A stretch of DNA of 64,000 bases, taken from positions 53,776,289-53,840,288 of the forward strand of contig NC_080043.1 of NCBI RefSeq assembly GCF_012489685.1. Reading direction: 5' to 3'. Origin of the DNA: Lotus japonicus (Eukaryota; Streptophyta; Magnoliopsida; Fabales; Fabaceae). The notes below the pieces were generated by a model. It worked only from the letters and a program-made list of their open reading frames with translations, was not told where the DNA came from and searched no databases. Below are positions 62,349 to 64,000 of this stretch, piece by piece. Every line of letters begins with the position of its first letter. Position 1 is the stretch's first letter. The position numbers were made by a program, and so were the translations under genes.

Positions 62349-63790
62349 TGAAGGTATGAAAAACGGTAGAAAGGGGGGGTTTGAATAACGTTTTCAGAAT
62401 AAAACTTCCACCTTAAGATTTTAGCAAATCTTTCGAGACACAAGTAAGGTGCTTAAGATAAGAGATTAGAAAAGCACACTAGGATTTTATCCTGGTTCAC
62501 TTGATGAATCACTCAAGCTAGTCCAGTCCAGCCGTGAAGGTGATTTCTTCCTTCTTAGAATGAAGGCAATCCACTAATCAGATAATTGTTACAACTGCAC
62601 TTGAAACCTACAAGTGACTAACAATACACTGACTTAGCTCACACTAAGATTCACTCTCTTAGTCTTCTCTAGGATCCTATCAACTTTGATCTCCTAAAGG
62701 TAACTAAACAACTGTTAAAGAAATATTGTTTACAAAGAAGTTGCTTCTCAAAAGCTTGTAGTAAACACAATGAATTCAATGAAGAATGAAGGCTAAAAAG
62801 CATTTTTGGCCCCTGATGTTTCAAGTTTGTGCAAATTCTGCCCCTACTCTATTTTTGTCGATGTTTCTACCCCTCATGTTTTCAAACAGTGCATCGTCTA
62901 CCCCTCATATTTTCAAACAGTGCACCGTCTACCCCTGACGGAGGGGTAGACGGTGCACTGTTTGAAAACATGAGGGGTAGAAACATCGACAAAAATAGAT
63001 AGGGGCAGAATTTGCACAAACTTGAAACATCAGGGCCAAAAATGCTTTTTAGCCAAGAAAGAATGATTAGAAGATTTGAATATAGCTTGCGCGTGTGAGA
63101 TTCTTCCAACCGCATCTTTCAATCTTCAGCCTCTATATATACTCCAAGGATTAGGGTTTGAACACTGCATGGGAATGCTACCGTTGGAGGGCAGATCTGG
63201 AATTTCCAGCTTCTGCTGTGGCTGAGAATGTTAGGTTAGGTTGTCAGGATAGTACATCTGCTTTTGTACTTTGGATAGTGACTTGACCTTTAACCTTGTA
63301 GACTTCTGATCAGAGTCAGAGGGAAGCATGGATCCTCTGACCGTTGTACCTTCTGATTCTGAACTCAGAGGCAAGTACTTGGTCTTCAGAGCCATTTTGC
63401 TTCTGGACTTCAGAGTCTCCAATTTTCAGCTTCTGGATCATCAGAGTCTTCTACACCATCAGAACATCTGAACCTTCAGAGTGTCTGGGTTGTCAGAACG
63501 TCTGGATCTTCAGAACTTCAAGTGAGTTAAGTCCATATCAGAGCTTGATTGTCTTCAGATCTTCTGAAGCTTTTCTATTATTCAGATTGAACATAGAGAT
63601 TGCGAAATCGTTGCTTGGGTCACTCTTTAAGCACAGTGCTTCTGATTTGTGTGAGTTTGTGTTAAGGTCAGAGCCTGTTAAGAGCACACTCAGAAAACAC
63701 GTTAGAGTACCATAATTGTTCATACTAAAATGTTAACTTGTAATCATCAAAACATAGAGTTGTACTACTCGATCAAAACTTGATCTTACA
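62349..63790 (-). repeat. 3' LTR of a further SIRE-type element (element J), with a nested MITE
   Basis: Inner end TGAAGGTATGAAAAACGG at 62349; outer end TGATCTTACA at 63790 followed by the reversed PPT. TATATATAG (minus) at 63133-63141. The tip carries the GATCAA...TTGATC inverted repeat as in element D. The element body continues beyond the window. Confidence 0.88.
62791..63054. mobile_element. Fold-back MITE (264 bp) in the element J LTR
   Basis: The two halves are near-perfect reverse complements: GGCTAAAAAGCATTTTTGG at the left, CCAAAAATGCTTTTTAGCC at the right. The left arm has a short tandem duplication of the ACCCCTCAT-TTTTCAAACAGTGCA block. Flanks AAGAATGAA and AAGAAAGAA make a 9 bp TSD with one mismatch, pointing to a Mutator-type origin. 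Confidence 0.8.
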
Positions 63791-64000
63791 ATCTCCCCCT
63801 TTTTGATGATGACAAAACCAAGTATTTTGATGAACAATTCTTAAACAATAAACTGAATTCACTCAGAGTTTAGAGAAATAGAATTAAACTTATCCTGATG
63901 TGAATGGTTTATTTTTCTCATTCTGAATCCAAGTCACAGCTTGATTCTGAGCTTAGCTCCCCCTGAATCTAAGACTTAATGAAAACGTTAGTAAAATCTA
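63791..64000 (-). other. PPT and 3' UTR of element J
   Basis: ATCTCCCCCTTTTTG (63791-63805) is the reversed PPT. The rest matches the 3' UTR of C near 23037-23270, including the CTCCCCCTGAATC tract at the right edge. It runs off the window. Confidence 0.75.

Overview
This window looks like heterochromatin-type plant nuclear DNA made almost entirely of nested LTR retrotransposons. I found no host gene. The dominant family is Ty1/copia of the SIRE/Maximus type: LTRs of about 1.2 kb, an initiator-Met primer site, a gag with one CCHC knuckle, a pol in the order protease-integrase-RT-RNase H, and a large third ORF after pol. The family, the Cassandra copy and the LTR sequences suggest a papilionoid legume; that is inference from recognised families, not a species call.

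Layout. Element A (+, 1-7138) is a 3' part: pol, ORF3, an antisense ORF and the 3' LTR. Element B (-, 7139-22517) has gag, pol, ORF3 and the antisense ORF, and is broken by a small Ty3/gypsy derivative (8246-11524, TSD AAAAA) and by a gypsy-like solo LTR in its 5' LTR (20484-21906, TSD AAATG). Element C (-, 22518-38869) is truncated in pol and is split in ORF3 by element D (+, 26968-37868, TSD TCAGC). D is the best preserved copy: gag with two small frameshifts, an open 1041-codon pol and an open 952-codon ORF3. Its right end is not its own LTR but a TRIM-type mini-retroelement. An LTR fragment (38870-39474) leads into element E (-, 39475-56864), which carries a 2.34 kb tandem duplication, a Cassandra TRIM with 5S-like LTRs (45043-45900, TSD CCCAG), a 3.8 kb gypsy-like solo LTR (48068-51887, TSD AGCAA) and a 188 bp Mutator-type MITE (54788-54975, 9 bp TSD). 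Then come an LTR fragment (56865-57346), a second copia lineage (57347 to about 61545, -) split by a SIRE-type solo LTR (58280-59483, TSD CCTTC), a gypsy LTR fragment, and the 3' LTR of a further SIRE-type element (62349-63790, -) holding a fold-back MITE.

The most interesting point is an extra gene in the SIRE-type elements. Every copy that retains the region downstream of ORF3 (A, B, C, D, E) has, on the strand opposite to gag/pol/ORF3, an ORF designed for 129-131 codons. It has a conserved start (MAS then an ELR..AFEEDLF-type block), a conserved end (N/D-P-P-F then stop) and its own TATA box 63-72 bp before the ATG. It converges on ORF3. In element B it is open across its whole 396 nt if the nested insertion and one TSD copy are discounted. 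I do not recognise its family. Other second-look points are the D-TRIM chimera bounded by one TSD, a covarying hairpin at the LTR tip, paired AACGG motifs before ORF3, and a 73 bp-periodic doublet array in a solo LTR promoter.
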